DNA from: Candidatus Villigracilaceae bacterium
GTDB taxonomy: Bacteria; Chloroflexota; Anaerolineae; Anaerolineales; Villigracilaceae
Reading direction: 5' to 3'
NCBI GenBank assembly: GCA_026645935.1
Contig: JAPKMP010000010.1
Coordinates: 62,001 to 126,000 of the forward strand
DNA: 64,000 nucleotides
A model generated the notes under the pieces. That model was not told the origin of the DNA, did no database searches, and saw only the letters and a program-made list of their open reading frames with translations. Shown in pieces: positions 1 through 7,880 of this stretch; position 1 is the first letter of the stretch; the number at the start of each line of letters is the position of its first letter. The position numbers and the translations under genes were made by a program.

Positions 1-79
1 CACGCGGACCTTGGGCTGGCTCCTGCTCCTTGCAGCGATTCTTACACTGGTGGCGTATCTCGCCTTTCAATTGATCTAA
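1..79 (+). CDS. C-terminal end of a membrane protein (partial)
   Basis: The frame starting at base 2 is open from the window edge to a TAA at 77-79. It encodes 25 residues that are almost all hydrophobic (LLLLAAILTLVAYLAFQLI), which reads as a final transmembrane helix with a very short tail. The rest of the gene is outside the window, so no function can be given. Only 17 bases separate it from the next plus-strand start, consistent with co-transcription. Confidence 0.5.
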   Translation, partial: TRTLGWLLLLAAILTLVAYLAFQLI

Positions 80-96
80 ATAATGGATTTCACTCC

Positions 97-726
97 ATGA
101 CCGTTCTGAATCGACTTGCCTTCGCATTGAAGCACCGCGACGAAGTTCCCAACCAGGAACTGGCCCGCGACCTCGCCGTGAAAAAAGACAAAGCCGGGAT
201 TCGCGAAGTCGCGGAAAATCTATGGAACAAGGATAAGAACATTCAAGCGGACTGCATCAAGGTCTTGTATGAGGTCGGATACATCGAACCAAAGTTGATC
301 GCTCCTTTTGTGGATGATTTTGCAAAACTTCTCAAAAGCAGGAACAATCGACTCGTCTGGGGCGGCATGACCGCGCTCGCCGAAGCCGCCAAACCGAATC
401 CCGATTCCGTGTTCGCTCATCTGGACGCGATCAAGAAGGCAAAAGAAACCGGTTCTGTCATCACCGTGGATAATTCCATCTCCGCGCTGGCAATCACCGC
501 TTCGGCGAATAAAAATTATTCCGAAGCGATCTTTCCTTACTTGCTGAAACATCTCTCCACCTGCCGCCCCAAGGAAGTGCCCCAACACGCCGAGCGGACT
601 CTGCCCGCCGTTAACAAATCGAACAAAGACGCCTTCATCAAAGTTTTGACCAGACGCCTGGAAGACTTGAACGGAGGCGGGTTGGCGAGAGTCAAGAAGG
701 TGATGAAACAAGCTTCCAATCTTTGA
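97..726 (+). CDS. HEAT-repeat-like hypothetical protein
   Basis: This soluble 209-residue protein is predicted to be all alpha-helical. It has successive helix pairs (for example LWNKDKNIQADCIKVLYEVG at about residues 41-62 and LLKSRNNRLVWGGMTALAEA at about 77-97) with the spacing of HEAT/ARM-type repeats, so it is probably a protein-interaction scaffold. There is no signal peptide, membrane segment or catalytic motif. The ATG at 97 has no obvious Shine-Dalgarno sequence, so translation may be coupled to the upstream gene. Just 14 bases separate its stop from the Cas4-like gene. The repeat assignment comes from helix periodicity only, and no specific family is recognised. Confidence 0.65.
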   Translation: MTVLNRLAFALKHRDEVPNQELARDLAVKKDKAGIREVAENLWNKDKNIQADCIKVLYEVGYIEPKLIAPFVDDFAKLLKSRNNRLVWGGMTALAEAAKPNPDSVFAHLDAIKKAKETGSVITVDNSISALAITASANKNYSEAIFPYLLKHLSTCRPKEVPQHAERTLPAVNKSNKDAFIKVLTRRLEDLNGGGLARVKKVMKQASNL

Positions 727-740
727 TCTCTTAACTGCGC

Positions 741-1253
741 ATGTTTTACGTTTTTCTTCTTCTTTTCCTCCTCGCGCTGATTTTCTTCTGGCAGTCCAAC
801 CGCCAGCGGAAAGCGGCGGGACTTCCCGGCGGGCGCATCGTATACACCGATACGCGCGGATGGGGCAAGGTGGAGAAGCCCTTGTACTACCCCGCACTTG
901 CGCTTACCGGCAAGCCAGACTACCTGATCGAAAAGAACGGACAGATCATCCCGGTGGAGGTCAAATCGGGGCGCGCGCCCGAAGCGCCCTACGACTCGCA
1001 CATCTATCAACTGGCTTCGTATTGCCTGCTCGTGGAGAAGACCTACGGCAATCGTCCGCCGTATGGGATCATCCACTACGAGAACCGCGACTTTGCCGTG
1101 GATTACACGCGGGAACTGGAATCGGCGTTGATCGAGTTGATCGCCGATATGCGTGAGGATGACGTTCGCGGAAACATTGCCCGCTCGCACGAGCAGGCGT
1201 CCCGCTGCAAAGGATGCGGATTCAGGAATATCTGCGAGCAAAGTCTGGCGTAA
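741..1253 (+). CDS. Membrane-anchored Cas4/RecB-like nuclease (PD-(D/E)XK, Dna_2/Cas4 family)
   Basis: Residues 1-18 form a transmembrane helix, which is unusual for this family. The nuclease core follows: D60 in GKPDYLI, E73 and K75 in PVEVKSG, and Q90 in the QLASYC motif, matching motifs II, III and the QxxxY element of RecB/Cas4-type exonucleases. Three C-terminal cysteines (C156, C159, C165) correspond to the conserved CxxC and C ligands of the Cas4 iron-sulfur cluster. The fourth, N-terminal cluster cysteine is absent; C95 is the only other cysteine. Length (170) fits Cas4. No CRISPR array or other cas gene is present. It sits in a DNA-repair-flavoured run ending in recN, so a role in DNA end or plasmid processing at the membrane is possible but inferred. 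Confidence 0.75.
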   Translation: MFYVFLLLFLLALIFFWQSNRQRKAAGLPGGRIVYTDTRGWGKVEKPLYYPALALTGKPDYLIEKNGQIIPVEVKSGRAPEAPYDSHIYQLASYCLLVEKTYGNRPPYGIIHYENRDFAVDYTRELESALIELIADMREDDVRGNIARSHEQASRCKGCGFRNICEQSLA

Positions 1254-1282
1254 AAGCAGGCGCGTCGCACATTATCAAAAGG

Positions 1283-1288
1283 TATAAT
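1283..1288 (+). promoter_or_regulatory. -10 box TATAAT placed for a leaderless nadK transcript
   Basis: A perfect TATAAT lies 7 bases upstream of the nadK ATG at 1296, and there is no Shine-Dalgarno sequence between them. Transcription from this box would begin at or next to the start codon. I see no good -35 hexamer at 17 bases. Confidence 0.5.
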
Positions 1289-1295
1289 TTCCCGC

Positions 1296-2159
1296 ATGTC
1301 ATCGCCCTTCATTCCGAAGCGCATTGTCATCACGGCTTACCCGAAGATCAACGAGGCGTACTCCGAGGCGGAAGCCATGCGCGGATTCCTCGGGGAAAAG
1401 GGCTTGGATGTGCTTGTCGGTTCCCTTTATGATGAGGGAATCCGCCAACGGGTCAAGGAGGGCGAGTTCGATCTGCTGATCGCCGTCGGCGGGGATGGAA
1501 GCGTGCTGCGCGCCGGTCATCTATGCGCGCCGGCGAAAGTTCCCATCCTCGGCGTCAATCTCGGCAGGCTCGGCTTTCTTATCCAGATCGACCGCAGGGA
1601 ATGGCGCGGGTACTTCGAGCGTTTGCTCGACGGCGAGGCATGGATCGAAAACCGCATGATGCTCCGCACGGAACACGTGCGCGCGGGCGAAAACCTGGGC
1701 GTATTGATTGCGTTGAACGAGGCGGTGGTCGCGCGCGGTGAAAACCTGAGACCGGTGCGATTGACCGCATTCGTGGATGCTCGTGAGCTATCCAGCTACG
1801 TTGCAGACGGGTTGATCGCCGCCACGGCGACCGGGTCCACGGCGTATGCTCTTGCCGCAGGTGGACCGATCCTGCCGCCCGAACTTCGCAACATCCTGCT
1901 TGTGCCCATTGCGCCTCATCTTTCCGTGGACCGCGCAGTTGTTCTCTCAGAGGGTTCGTCGGTGGGCATCGTAATAAAAAGCGAAAATGCCGTGCTGAGC
2001 GTGGACGGACAACCGCCCACACCGTTGATGGAGGGCGACCACGTCAATGTCACCGCCGCCGACGTGACGGCTCAATTCATCCGCTTTGGTGACCCGGGGT
2101 ATTTCTACCGGAATATCACCATGCACATAAACGAAAACTCTTTAGGATTTCCACGATGA
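1296..2159 (+). CDS. nadK: NAD kinase
   Basis: Phosphorylates NAD to NADP with ATP or polyphosphate. The diagnostic GGDGS motif is at residues 65-69 (IAVGGDGSVL), followed by NLGRLGFL, the LNEAVV (NE/D) motif and the substrate-binding segment ATATGSTAYALAAGGP. Its length of 287 is normal for bacterial NadK. The ATG at 1296 is preceded by TATAAT at 1283-1288, suggesting a leaderless message. The stop codon overlaps the next start (ATGA at 2156-2159), so the B-box protein is translationally coupled to it. nadK next to recN is a common bacterial arrangement. Confidence 0.95.
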   Translation: MSSPFIPKRIVITAYPKINEAYSEAEAMRGFLGEKGLDVLVGSLYDEGIRQRVKEGEFDLLIAVGGDGSVLRAGHLCAPAKVPILGVNLGRLGFLIQIDRREWRGYFERLLDGEAWIENRMMLRTEHVRAGENLGVLIALNEAVVARGENLRPVRLTAFVDARELSSYVADGLIAATATGSTAYALAAGGPILPPELRNILLVPIAPHLSVDRAVVLSEGSSVGIVIKSENAVLSVDGQPPTPLMEGDHVNVTAADVTAQFIRFGDPGYFYRNITMHINENSLGFPR

Positions 2160-2677
2160 CCGAACCTGCGATCCAGTACTGCTACGCCCATCCGACCCGC
2201 GAGACTTCGTTGCGATGCAAGCGGTGCGACCGTCCCATCTGCACTTCGTGCGCGGTGAGCACCCCCACCGGTTACATTTGCAGGGACTGTATGCGCGAGC
2301 GGCAAAAGAGTTTCGATACCGCCGTCTGGTACGACTTCGTTTCGGGCTTCATCATTGCCGGACTGCTTTCAGGGCTGGCTTCTTTTCTTGTGACCTTTGT
2401 GGGAGGGATTGGTTTCATCGGCTGGCTTCTGATTTTTCTCGGCTCTTCCGTAGCCGGGGGCATTATTGCCGAAGCTGTTCGAGCGGTCACCCGCCGACGC
2501 CGTTCGCGCGCCCTGTTTCTGACGGTCGGCGCGGGCGTTGTGTTCGGAGCCCTGCCCATGCTTTTATTGCAATTATTGAGCGGAAATATTTTTGGTTTAA
2601 TCTTTCAGGCAATCTACCTTGTCATTGCTGCTCCGATGGTATATGCCCGGCTCTCCGGCATCCAACTTTCCAGGTAG
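2156..2677 (+). CDS. B-box-type zinc finger membrane protein
   Basis: The N-terminal 45 residues carry eight evenly arranged metal ligands: C9/H12, C21/C24, C29/C32 and C42/C45. This pattern fits the cross-brace B-box zinc finger found in many bacterial membrane proteins of this type. After the finger come about four hydrophobic segments (about 60-80, 83-105, 120-140 and 147-165) separated by a basic loop (VTRRRRSRA). The protein is therefore a cytosolic zinc-finger head on a small membrane domain, function unknown. It overlaps nadK by 4 bases and ends 3 bases before recN. Confidence 0.8.
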   Translation: MTEPAIQYCYAHPTRETSLRCKRCDRPICTSCAVSTPTGYICRDCMRERQKSFDTAVWYDFVSGFIIAGLLSGLASFLVTFVGGIGFIGWLLIFLGSSVAGGIIAEAVRAVTRRRRSRALFLTVGAGVVFGALPMLLLQLLSGNIFGLIFQAIYLVIAAPMVYARLSGIQLSR

Positions 2678-2680
2678 CCC

Positions 2681-4420
2681 ATGCTTACCGAACTTCACAT
2701 CCAAAACTTCGCGATCATCGACAAACTCGACCTGCGCTTCGGTCCGGGGCTCATCATCCTGACCGGCGAGACCGGCGCGGGCAAATCCATCATCCTCGAC
2801 GCGGTGGTCATGCTCATCGGCGGCAAAGCGGATACCACTTTTGTCCGCACGGATTCGGAGGCGGCTTTCGTCGAAGGCGTGTTCCAACTCAAAGGTCCCG
2901 AACGCGAAGCGGTGCATGAGATCCTCAAGCGCGAAGAACTGATGGATGATCCCAATTACGTGGTGTTGATGCGTGAAGTGAGACGCGAGGGACGAAGTGT
3001 GGCGCGGATCAACGGGCGGACGGTGAACGTCGGTCTGCTGAAAGAGATCGGCGCATTGTTGGTGGATATTCACGGGCAGGCTGAACATCTTTCCCTGCTC
3101 GATCCGCGCGCGCATCTTGGACTGCTCGACCGTTATGCGGATGTTTCGAAACCGTTGAACGAATACCGGCAGACGTACCATTCTTTGCTCGCCCTTCGCA
3201 ATGAATTGAATTCCCTGCGCAAAGCCCAGGCAGATGCAGACCGGCGCATCGAAATGCTGACGTATCAAGTCGAAGAGATCGACACCGCGAAACTGAAAGT
3301 GGGCGAGGACGAAGAACTGAAGAAAGAACGCGACCGGCTTGCCAATGCCGAGTCGCTGGCAAAGAACGCGCAGGAGGCGCTCGCGATCCTCGAAGAAGGC
3401 TCGCCGGATACCCCCGCCGCCACCGATCTGATCGGCCAGGCGGCGCAGGCGCTCGCCGCGCTCGCGAAAATCGATTCGGGTCAGGCGGAATTGTCGAATC
3501 AAGCCGAAGTGATGCTCGATTCACTCTCGGATATCATCCATGAATTGCGCGGGTATCTGGATGAGATCGAATTCAACCCGAAGCGGCTCGACGAAGTGGA
3601 GGAACGACTCGACCTCATTCATTCGCTCACGCGCAAATACGGCGGCAGCATCCCGGCTGTAATCGCCTATGGCGAGGACGCGCAAAAACAACTCGAGACC
3701 ATCACCGGCGCGGCTGACCGCATCAACGAACTTGAGATGCAGGAAGCAAAACTGCTGGAAAAACTTTCCAAACAGGGCACCGACCTTTCGGAGAAGCGCA
3801 AATCTGCCGCGACGAAAATGGGCAAAGGCATCGAGACCGAACTCGACGATCTACGGATGGCATCTGCGCAATTCGGCGTCGATTTCCAGACCAAGCCCGA
3901 CCCGAACGGCATTCCCCTTGCGGATGGGACCCGCCTCGCCTTCGACCAGAGCGGAATCGACCGCGTTGAATTTCTCGTCGCCCCGAACCCCGGCGAAGGA
4001 CTCAAACCGCTGGCGAAGATCGCATCCGGCGGCGAGACCTCGCGCCTGATGCTCGGATTGAAAAACGTCATGGCGCGCGCCGATGAAGTCCCGTCCCTGA
4101 TCTTCGATGAGATCGACCAGGGCATCGGCGGGCGCGTGGGCATGGTGGTGGGGCACAAACTTTGGAATCTCTCGCGCAGTCACCAGGTCTTTTGTGTGAC
4201 GCATCTTCCCCAGCTCGCCGTCTTTGGCGATCAGCATTGCCAGGTGCAAAAACTCGTGGACAAGGGCCGTACCCTGACACGCGTCGAACCGCTCGAAGGG
4301 GAGGCGCGTTTGCTGGAACTTTCGCAAATGCTCGGCGAAGTGGGCGAAGGCACTCTGCGTTCCGCGCACGAACTTCTGCAGACCGCACGGCAAATGGTCA
4401 AGGAAAGCACGAAGAAATAA
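2681..4420 (+). CDS. recN: DNA repair protein RecN
   Basis: An SMC-like ATPase acting in double-strand-break repair. The Walker A motif GETGAGKS is at residues 29-36. The central region (about 150-400) is a long coiled coil rich in Glu, Lys and Leu. The C-terminal half has the ABC signature ASGGETSRLMLGLK and Walker B SLIFDEIDQGIGG. The 579-residue length is typical. The start ATG at 2681 lies 3 bases after the preceding stop, with no strong Shine-Dalgarno sequence, so coupling is likely. A hairpin immediately downstream ends the unit. Confidence 0.97.
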   Translation: MLTELHIQNFAIIDKLDLRFGPGLIILTGETGAGKSIILDAVVMLIGGKADTTFVRTDSEAAFVEGVFQLKGPEREAVHEILKREELMDDPNYVVLMREVRREGRSVARINGRTVNVGLLKEIGALLVDIHGQAEHLSLLDPRAHLGLLDRYADVSKPLNEYRQTYHSLLALRNELNSLRKAQADADRRIEMLTYQVEEIDTAKLKVGEDEELKKERDRLANAESLAKNAQEALAILEEGSPDTPAATDLIGQAAQALAALAKIDSGQAELSNQAEVMLDSLSDIIHELRGYLDEIEFNPKRLDEVEERLDLIHSLTRKYGGSIPAVIAYGEDAQKQLETITGAADRINELEMQEAKLLEKLSKQGTDLSEKRKSAATKMGKGIETELDDLRMASAQFGVDFQTKPDPNGIPLADGTRLAFDQSGIDRVEFLVAPNPGEGLKPLAKIASGGETSRLMLGLKNVMARADEVPSLIFDEIDQGIGGRVGMVVGHKLWNLSRSHQVFCVTHLPQLAVFGDQHCQVQKLVDKGRTLTRVEPLEGEARLLELSQMLGEVGEGTLRSAHELLQTARQMVKESTKK

Positions 4421-4426
4421 AAAAAA

Positions 4427-4450
4427 CATCCCGATGAGTTCATCGGGATG
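4427..4450 (+). terminator. Rho-independent terminator after recN
   Basis: The arms CATCCCGATGA (4427-4437) and TCATCGGGATG (4440-4450) are perfect complements. They are preceded by a run of seven A and followed by a T-rich stretch. It lies 6 bases after the recN stop. Confidence 0.75.
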
Positions 4451-4601
4451 TTCGTTCCAGGCATTCCATGCGATTGAGGCGGCTATCGCATAATGCAGCC
4501 AGCAGAAATTTCGATGGAAACGCGCTTTTTGGCGAACCGTTACCTTAATTTCATGACAAGCGATAAAATAACGCCACTTCAATTCAAAGGCGCATCGAAT
4601 T

Positions 4602-5867
4602 ATGTCACCAGATAAACAAGCCGAACCAAATCCGACCGTAACCAAAGATTCCTCCGAATTCAACAAGGACGCCTACGCCTCCATCCCGCCGGGGGAACTG
4701 GCCGTGTTTGCCGTTCAGGTGTTACAAGCGGACGGCTCTCCCGCCGCGACCGAAGATATCGTCTCGATCTGCTTTCGGTTCTTCCCGCACAGTTTTTCGC
4801 TAAAGAATTATTTCTATTGGCCCGACTCTGCCCTGGTGACCCGCCGATTGCACGACGCCAAAGAAAAGGGATTGCTGAAAGGCAACGCGGCCGACGGTTT
4901 TGAAGTGAAGGTTCAGGGCAGGCGGGTGGCTAAGCATGTAGCGAAGGCATTGGGTGTTGTTTTCCCTATCCCGCCCAAAGTGGAAGTTCCGCCCGCGCCC
5001 GTTGAAGAGAAGAAGGAAGAGTCCGAAGCGCCAGCGAGAGCCGAAGAGAAGGTAGTCGCAACACCCGCCCAGCCGCGAAAGAAAAAAGTGGTGAAGAAGC
5101 GGTTTGTCAAAACAGAAAAGAAGACAAAGAAGCCCCGTGTCAGGAAGAAACCTGTTGTTATAAAGAAGGCAACGATTACAAAGCCAAAGCCGAAACCCAG
5201 GGCAAAAGCCGTTAAACAGGTTGAGATAAAAAGGAAACCCGCTCCAAAACCGAAGGCAGGAAAGAAACAGGCGAAGTCTGTAAAAAAGGCGAAGGTAGCT
5301 GTCAAGCCGATTGTTAAGGCGAGACCAAAGCCTCAGCCGAAAGCACAGGTCAAACCGGCGCCAAAGGGAAAGGTTCATAAGCCGAAGCCGCAGAAAAAAC
5401 AAAGGCAAATTGCAAAGCAGGCGAAAGCGACACGACTGACGATGCCGCTCGCTCCGCCAACGGCGTGGAAAAAGGCTGAAGTTCCGGCGATCAAGCCCAA
5501 GGTCAAGGTTGAGGCCCCCCCCATCGGGGACAGGAAGCCGGTCAAAAAGGAAGCGGCGGTTCCGGTCGTTGTATCCAAAGAGGAGAAGGTCAAAGCCGCG
5601 AAAGTCGTCAAACAGATCGAACATTCGGACGCGTACCGGTCGTATCGGCGCAGCGGCAGGCGGGCGATCATCGGCGAGTTCGATTTCCGCAATATGCTCT
5701 TCGCGACGATGGAATCCTCGGCGGAGACGTTGAAACGCAACATGGATTTGTTCAAGCGCTACGCAGGCATTCATTTCCGCGCGGACCTGATCGCGTTCCT
5801 CGATTTTTGTGAAGAGAAATTTTCCGTTTTATTGGTATCGAAGGCGAAAGTTAAAGGTGGAAGATAG
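4602..5867 (+). CDS. Linker-histone-like protein: winged-helix head, Lys/Pro/Ala-rich tail, C-terminal helical cap
   Basis: This 421-residue protein has three parts. Residues about 28-118 look like a compact winged-helix fold (PPGELAVFAVQVLQ, then DSALVTRRLHDAKEKGLL and a beta-wing FEVKVQGRRVAKHV). Residues about 125-335 are a disordered basic tract dominated by K, P, A and V with dozens of KPK/KKxxKK motifs. Residues about 340-415 are a predicted helical domain (YRSYRRSGRRAIIGEFDFRN onward). A winged helix plus a K/A/P tail recalls eukaryotic histone H1, but I claim architecture, not homology. The tail should bind DNA or RNA. The next gene, a MORC-like ATPase, starts 2 bases after this stop, so the two very likely act together. 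Start ATG 4602 has only a weak AAAGG upstream. Confidence 0.6.
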   Translation: MSPDKQAEPNPTVTKDSSEFNKDAYASIPPGELAVFAVQVLQADGSPAATEDIVSICFRFFPHSFSLKNYFYWPDSALVTRRLHDAKEKGLLKGNAADGFEVKVQGRRVAKHVAKALGVVFPIPPKVEVPPAPVEEKKEESEAPARAEEKVVATPAQPRKKKVVKKRFVKTEKKTKKPRVRKKPVVIKKATITKPKPKPRAKAVKQVEIKRKPAPKPKAGKKQAKSVKKAKVAVKPIVKARPKPQPKAQVKPAPKGKVHKPKPQKKQRQIAKQAKATRLTMPLAPPTAWKKAEVPAIKPKVKVEAPPIGDRKPVKKEAAVPVVVSKEEKVKAAKVVKQIEHSDAYRSYRRSGRRAIIGEFDFRNMLFATMESSAETLKRNMDLFKRYAGIHFRADLIAFLDFCEEKFSVLLVSKAKVKGGR

Positions 5868-5869
5868 GC

Positions 5870-7744
5870 ATGGCAGGCACAAGAAAATTACAGTACGCCG
5901 ACCGCGTTGCGATCCAGCAGGCGGACCAGGCGATCCGCAAGGATGTGCTGCGCGCGCTGGTGGAGGTCATCACCAACAGCAACGACAGCTATTCGCGTCT
6001 CGAGCAGGCGGGCTGGTCGGTCGGCGGCGAGATCTTCATCCATATTCACCGCAAGCACAAGAATTCGACCATCCGCGTCTGGGACCACGCCGAGGGGATG
6101 AACGACTCGCGCATGGATAAAGTGGTCGGGACGTACGGCGAAGCGACCAGCGGCATCAAGGAAGATAAACATGTGCGCGGCATGTGGGGGCGCGGACTCA
6201 AGGATTCCATCTTTGGTTTGGGTCACGGGTATGTGCATTCGTTCAAAGGCGGGAACTTTTATTCGTGCTCCCTGCTCATCAAGAACGGCGTGCCGACCTT
6301 TACGCTCGAAGAGCCTGTCAGGGCGTTGGTTCCCATGCGGCAGCAATACGACATACTCGAAGGCAACGGGACGATCGTGGATATCATCGTCTCGCGCGAT
6401 GATGTCAAGGTGCCTCAGTTCGACAACCTGCGCAATTACCTGCAAAGACATTTCGAACTGCGACCCATCATGAGCAATCCCCGCAGAAAAATCGTTTTGC
6501 GCGATGTGGCGGCGGATGGAACGGTGCGCCAGGAATACACGCTCAGTTACAAACCGCCCAAGGGCGAAAAGGTCCTGAGCGAACGCATCAAGATACCCGG
6601 ATATCCCGCCTGGGTGAAGCTGGAGCTTTTCCGTTCGGCGATCCAGCTGTCCACGCGCGGCGAGGAAGGCGATTATGCCGACGGCGGCCTGCTGGTCATC
6701 AGCAAAGGCATGGTATTGTCGCTGACCATGCTCAGATACGAGAACGACCCGGTGGCGGCGTATTTCTACGGGACGATGCAATGCGACTTCCTGCATGAAC
6801 TGCTGAAGAAGGACGAACCCGTATTGACCGCCACGCGCGACGGCATCAACTGGTCGCATCCATTCGCGAAGGCGATAAAGACCGCGGTGGAGTCGAAACT
6901 CGAACCGCTGATCGAAAAGGAACGCAGGCACGCCCTGCGCGAGGAACAAACCAAGCTTGATAAGAAGTTAAGGCAGAAGATCGACCGCGCCCTGCACGAG
7001 TTGAATCACATTGCGCTGACCGAATTGAGGGAACGCAGGGATGGCGACGCGCGCATCCTCCTGCCCGAGACCGGCATGGCATTCATTCCCGAACGCGCCT
7101 ACGTGCAGACGGGCAGGGTGCTGACATTGACGCTGCGCGCCGACATCGCAAAGAAGGTAAACCCGAACGCGGTGATTCAGGTCGCTTCCAACAGCGGAGA
7201 GGTGATCGTGCTGACGCCGCAGGTGACGTTGAAGCCGCACAGGGCGGATCCGTCCGTGGGCGAGGCGCAGGTGAGAGTGGAAGGCAGGCAGGTGGGCGAA
7301 GAAGGCGTCGTCACCGCCTTTATCGGAAGACTCCATGCGCAGGCGATGGTGCAGGTCCACTCGAAGAAAGAGGCGCTGGTCGAATCCCCCACGCGCGGGA
7401 AGAGCGCGCTCTTCAACGACATCCGCTTCGACGACCGCATGGATCCGCGCCAGCGAGTCTACTTCGACCGCGTCAACTCGAGCATCGTCATCGCGACGAA
7501 CGCGCCTTCGGTGAATATGTATCTGGATGAAAACAACCGCCTCGACACGACCGTGCAGGGACAGGTGCTGTTGGCGGAACTCGTCACCGAAGCCGTGTGC
7601 CGCGAGATCGCCCGCGAAGGCGTGGAGAAGGGACGTTTCCTCGTCCTTGAAGGCTCCGAGGCGGACGCGATTCAGAACCATTTCATCCGCTTGCAGAACC
7701 GCTATTCGCATTTGATCCACGAGCATATTGTGACGATGGAATAG
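5870..7744 (+). CDS. MORC-like GHKL ATPase
   Basis: The 624-residue protein begins with a GHKL (Hsp90/MutL/histidine-kinase-type) ATPase. The N-box has E32 and N36 (VEVITNSNDS), the G1 box is WDHAEGM at 71-77 and the G2 box is GMWGRGLKDSIFGLGHG at 104-120. A transducer-like region follows (about 170-335), then a charged coiled coil (about 338-390). Next is a beta-rich, probably Ig-like domain (about 405-498), and a C-terminal domain (about 510-624) with the segment VYFDRVNSSIVIATNAPSV. The GRGLK G2 loop and absence of a phosphorylatable H-box argue for the MORC/paraMORC branch rather than a sensor kinase. The start is supported by GGTGGAAG upstream. It forms a two-gene unit with the basic protein at 4602-5867, ended by a hairpin at 7776-7816. 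Cellular role unknown. Confidence 0.75.
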   Translation: MAGTRKLQYADRVAIQQADQAIRKDVLRALVEVITNSNDSYSRLEQAGWSVGGEIFIHIHRKHKNSTIRVWDHAEGMNDSRMDKVVGTYGEATSGIKEDKHVRGMWGRGLKDSIFGLGHGYVHSFKGGNFYSCSLLIKNGVPTFTLEEPVRALVPMRQQYDILEGNGTIVDIIVSRDDVKVPQFDNLRNYLQRHFELRPIMSNPRRKIVLRDVAADGTVRQEYTLSYKPPKGEKVLSERIKIPGYPAWVKLELFRSAIQLSTRGEEGDYADGGLLVISKGMVLSLTMLRYENDPVAAYFYGTMQCDFLHELLKKDEPVLTATRDGINWSHPFAKAIKTAVESKLEPLIEKERRHALREEQTKLDKKLRQKIDRALHELNHIALTELRERRDGDARILLPETGMAFIPERAYVQTGRVLTLTLRADIAKKVNPNAVIQVASNSGEVIVLTPQVTLKPHRADPSVGEAQVRVEGRQVGEEGVVTAFIGRLHAQAMVQVHSKKEALVESPTRGKSALFNDIRFDDRMDPRQRVYFDRVNSSIVIATNAPSVNMYLDENNRLDTTVQGQVLLAELVTEAVCREIAREGVEKGRFLVLEGSEADAIQNHFIRLQNRYSHLIHEHIVTME

Positions 7745-7775
7745 CAGACGAAAGACCATGGACGATGAACAATAG

Positions 7776-7816
7776 AAAAGGGCGATAGACTGAGGTAATG
7801 GTCTACCGTCCCTTTT
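7776..7816 (+). terminator. Terminator-like hairpin after the GHKL ATPase gene
   Basis: AAAAGGG (7776-7782) pairs with CCCTTTT (7810-7816), with an inner TAGAC/GTCTA pairing, giving a bulged stem-loop ending in TTTT. It separates the plus-strand pair from the minus-strand transporter gene. Confidence 0.55.
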
Positions 7817-7828
7817 ATTTACCGCAAA

Positions 7829-7874
7829 ACTCGCAAGGAAAAGCTATAAACTTGGGGAGCTTAGCGTTCCTTGC
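7829..7874 (-). terminator. Inverted repeat downstream of the DMT transporter gene
   Basis: GCAAGGAA and TTCCTTGC form the outer arms and AGCT-containing segments pair inside. It lies just past the minus-strand stop at 7881 and may end that transcript. T-tract support is weak. Confidence 0.35.
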
Positions 7875-7880
7875 AGTTGT

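Noticed and set aside
741-1253. Cas4-like gene as a sign of a CRISPR-Cas locus
   Set aside because: I looked for regularly spaced repeats and other cas genes in the whole window and saw none. Solitary Cas4-like genes are common.
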